The notes beneath the pieces were generated by a model that was not told the DNA's origin, ran no database searches, and worked only from the letters and a program-made list of their open reading frames with translations. Position numbers and translations under genes: made by a program. Of a stretch of DNA of 64,000 nucleotides, positions 61,051 through 64,000 are shown piece after piece (position 1 is the first letter of the stretch; the number at the start of each line of letters is the position of its first letter). The stretch is taken from positions 6,127,714-6,191,713 of the forward strand of contig NC_135777.1 in the NCBI RefSeq assembly GCF_028453695.1, written 5' to 3'. This stretch comes from Augochlora pura. Its lineage: Eukaryota > Arthropoda > Insecta > Hymenoptera > Halictidae.

Positions 61051-64000
61051 TTGTAAAACTATTTTTATGTGTTGCTTTAACGAATCTTTGCACATTTCAA
61101 AACGATTAAACTAGATTCTTATAATAAAACTTTTCGTTAAAAATAAACCTGCAGTTCGTTTTCTAACCAAAGTAGTTATTCCGCATTACTCACGACTGCA
61201 CTGCTCGTATCTATACCTGAAAAACTTTATTTTAAGAAGATGTTTGAACTTTTAAATATTCTTGTTAACATTACTATTCCTATGTCATTGTTTTATGTTA
61301 ATGTATGTTCTCGCAAGCAGCGTCTGTGGCAGAAAAACGCCAAAATGTAATTAAGACGATATTGTATACTTCTCGAGGTTTACTATCTCGTGAATATGTA
61401 ATTTAACTATATATTTTCTGGTATGTACGAAAGATACGTAATGAAATGTCGATAACCCTGATTTATCATGTTATTTATCGTTGTTACAAAAAGATCTTGC
61501 AAATTACCCTCTTTCTAGCCTCAAAAACCGGAAGTTCCCAAACTATGCGAACGTTACTCACGAAATCATCGTGGAACAAGTGCAACAATTAGAAACGCAA
61601 TGAACGACAACGTTCGATAACCTCGACGAATGATACCTTCCTATTCCCGTATCCAATTAGTGGTGAAATATAAAGATCGTATGCTGTTTTATAAATTTCC
61701 TTAATTGCAATAAATCTTACCGTGCGAATCAGTTTTGCAGCTCCGTATTTGCCGCGTCCAGTTGCATATCGTCAGGGGCCGTAGTACAAAATGGCACCGG
61801 AAGATGGACACCGTGTTTCTCAATTGTGCGATCCTTCCCCCGTGCGCCGCCAGTACAGCGAGCGAGCCCCATTAGAAGGTTGTACGCTGCCGCGAGGTAC
61901 GTAGGTCTTAGAGAGCGAGTTTCCAGAGCAGTGATTAGCGAAGTTGTTTTTAAAAACGAAACCTTCGACAACGTGACGAACGTAGAAACAATTGTCGCTC
62001 GCGGGGAAGGTGTCGCCAGGAAGTCGTGTAAATTGTGCGCGTACGCGAACGAGTTTTCGTAGTCGGTGCGCGGCCGGCCGGCTGGTTTGTTTCGCGTGTC
62101 ACGTTGTGCTGTCATTTTTCGGTAGTTGTTAAACGGTGTTTGAACAAGATCAACCAGGACACGTGCCGTGGCTGCCATCAACGAATGTGCACTGGTAAGT
62201 ACTTTTCGTTTGCCGTACTTCCGATCTGTTCCGTCGCGCACAACACACCCGTCGGACCACGGCGTGCATACGCAGAAAACTAAAGCTCGCGAGATGGGCT
62301 CTCTCACCGTATCGATGTTGGTGTGTGCAATACACATTTGTTTCCCCAATGTCGACCGTTTAATTCTTCGAATTAGGCCCCCGTTAAACGCGCTGTTTTC
62401 GTCCTCGGTTCGTTTCAGTTCTCGATCGTACGCGTTCCTCGACACAGTCGCCTGTTGAGTCGCGTGTCGTCGATTGTTTGTTTATGTGTCGGCCATTAGT
62501 CGCGATCGGACGTGAAAGAGTCTGTTGATCGAACGTCGCGCTCGTTTTTCGCTTAAGGTCATCCGATCTGTCTTTTATTTTTTTCTCCGTGCTCGTTGTT
62601 CCCACAAATATTCGGCTAGCCATTTTACCGTCGATTCGCTGAATTTTGAATGACCGTCGGCTGCCTGGTGAAGCACCGCTACTCCCGCGGACATCTTTTG
62701 TCATCCACTTCCGGTTCGGCCGCCAACGGGATAATGAAACGCTTTTCTCGCTTAACAGGGTTAGGATGCTATTTCTGTGAAAATTGCCGGGGATTATTAC
62801 TCGTGTAATTACAGCGCGAATTTTTACTGAATTTCTGTGTCCACGGGAACCAGGCTCTCGGGGACCCTCTCCGCCACTTAGCTTCCGCTAGGTCGAAATT
62901 AGGCGTCTCGAACAGGAAAAGGAGAAAACGTCGTACAATTCTCTCGCAATTGCACAGCGTGTCCCGGCTACCTCGCCCTTTCTTTCCTGGAACTATTCGC
63001 ATGGTGTCCGCGTTCCGATCGAGTTTTATCGTCGCTCGTAAAACCGAACGACCTCTCGCACGCGGAAAAGACTCGGTCGCCGGGCGCGTGTTGCTTAACA
63101 ATGAAACAGTTTTAACCCTTCGAGGATAATAGTCGGGAGGGGGCTCGAAATAGATCAACGGAACCACCGACCATCGTGGAAATAATTTGCGCGGATTATT
63201 ACGGATCGTGTAACTGGTTCGGTGACGCACAGTTGCCAGCGTACATTCTTGACATTTTTGTATTTATGTGTATATCGCAATGTTACGGCGCCGTCGGCGA
63301 GCGAAGCGACGGCGACCCATAAGCGGCGAGAACGTTACTGTACGGAAACGAAAGGGTACACACGCGGGGCGATCGTAATTTTTGCCTCGTCGACCGTGTT
63401 CGACTGTTTACCGGTCTCCATCGAGTTATTTCGAACTGCGCGTTTCGAAGAAAAGACGAACGGCGTAGAGGGCATTGCTATTGGCGAGTCGCGTGTTCCT
63501 GCTAATTTGTGTACACAGTGCGCCGTGTAATATCGGTAAACAGAGACCCGGCGGTGTCGTATCAGCGGTGACGCGTGACAATGGAATAACAAAGGAAGTA
63601 GGCTGCACCCGATACAAATTCACCGACAAAAACGGCAAACGAAATCTGTTCCGAAAATTAGAAGAATCGCGTGATTCGTACAGTCTTCAGGTTCGCCCGT
63701 TTCTGCACGCGTTCGCAAGAAAAATCGCGGTCAGCAACTGGAACATCCTATATACCCCGTCGCACAGTGCCTCTCCCACCCTTTCCCCCCGTACCCCCCG
63801 CTCTCGCGACTCTCCTAACTCGCTTTCCTGGCGACGTCTCCGGCATTGAAGACGAACAATGCCGGATTTTAATATGACGCATCCGCAGACGCGTTTCCAT
63901 GACTAGCGACGGCTTTCATTTACTGCTGCTCGAACACTGTTTCCATGTTAGTACTTGAAGATCTCCACGGACAATCATAGTCGCCGGGGGTGGGCGGAGA
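61051..64000. other. CpG-rich right end with no recognised protein
   Basis: The first few hundred bases are the AT-rich 3' flank of the proteasome gene. From about 61.7 kb the DNA is GC- and CpG-rich with long overlapping frames on both strands, including a 238-residue frame on the minus strand. None shows a domain or a conserved pattern. This looks like the promoter and 5' region of a gene continuing beyond the window. Confidence 0.4.
62080..62194 (+). other. Candidate first exon ending at a strong donor
   Basis: The sequence CAACGAATGTGCACTG is followed by GTAAGT at 62195–62200, a near-perfect 5' splice site in CpG-rich promoter-like DNA. If used, this would be a mostly untranslated first exon, possibly with a start codon at 62186, of a plus-strand gene extending past the right edge. 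The left boundary is a guess. Confidence 0.25.

Noticed and set aside
61729..62445. 238-residue open frame on the minus strand in the CpG-rich end
   Set aside because: It has no domain, no conserved pattern and an unlikely composition. Open frames of this length occur by chance in GC-rich DNA, and overlapping frames exist on the other strand.

Overview
The window is a stretch of animal nuclear genome, almost certainly from an insect. The evidence is split genes with GT–AG introns, mostly AT-rich non-coding DNA, and an insect-type gene set: a single JAK of Hopscotch type, a MADF–BESS regulator, Pasha and a GPI-type transferrin. The marked contrast between very AT-rich stretches (left half) and GC/CpG-rich stretches (roughly 37–48 kb and 55–64 kb) resembles Hymenoptera, perhaps a bee. 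That placement is inference. No bacterial operons, CRISPR arrays, rRNA or convincing tRNA genes were found.

Layout, left to right. 1.4–3.4 kb (-): a two-exon MADF–BESS protein. 5.6–6.4 kb (-): Elongator subunit 6. 7.5–13.1 kb (-): a complete 12-exon JAK kinase (FERM–SH2–pseudokinase–kinase). 14.3–20.5 kb (+): an FHIP-type Hook-interacting protein, head to head with JAK. 24.6–26.4 kb (+): a RILP-like Rab effector. 29.8–32.4 kb (-): Pasha/DGCR8. 34.9–38.0 kb (+): a two-lobed, probably GPI-anchored transferrin. 38.8–43.8 kb: a cluster of four small THEG/SPMAP2-repeat genes, one of them a 93-residue two-exon gene on the minus strand. 44.4–47.7 and 48.6–51.5 kb (+): two tandem secreted carboxylesterases with the same eight-exon structure. 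52.1–55.0 kb (-): a membrane-anchored short-chain dehydrogenase of retinol dehydrogenase type. 57.8–59.3 kb (-): SPEF1/CLAMP. 59.9–61.05 kb (+): proteasome subunit alpha-2. The last 3 kb is GC- and CpG-rich with one candidate first exon and no recognisable protein.

I assembled most gene models by joining exons at splice sites and checking reading phase across every junction. Final lengths fit the families well: proteasome alpha-2 is 234 aa, JAK 1161 aa, Pasha 649 aa, FHIP 994 aa, and the esterases 567 and 577 aa.

Functional themes. Two neighbouring genes (FHIP, RILPL) both encode dynein/Rab cargo adaptors. Five genes (four THEG-like plus SPEF1) point to sperm or ciliary microtubules. The most unusual items are the transferrin, whose N-lobe has lost its metal and anion residues and gained an Asn/Tyr-rich insert while the C-lobe keeps all four metal ligands; the THEG-repeat cluster with a head-to-head pair; a group of CTCF-like motifs between pasha and the transferrin; and a diverged pair of unnamed repeats near 3.4 and 4.5 kb.
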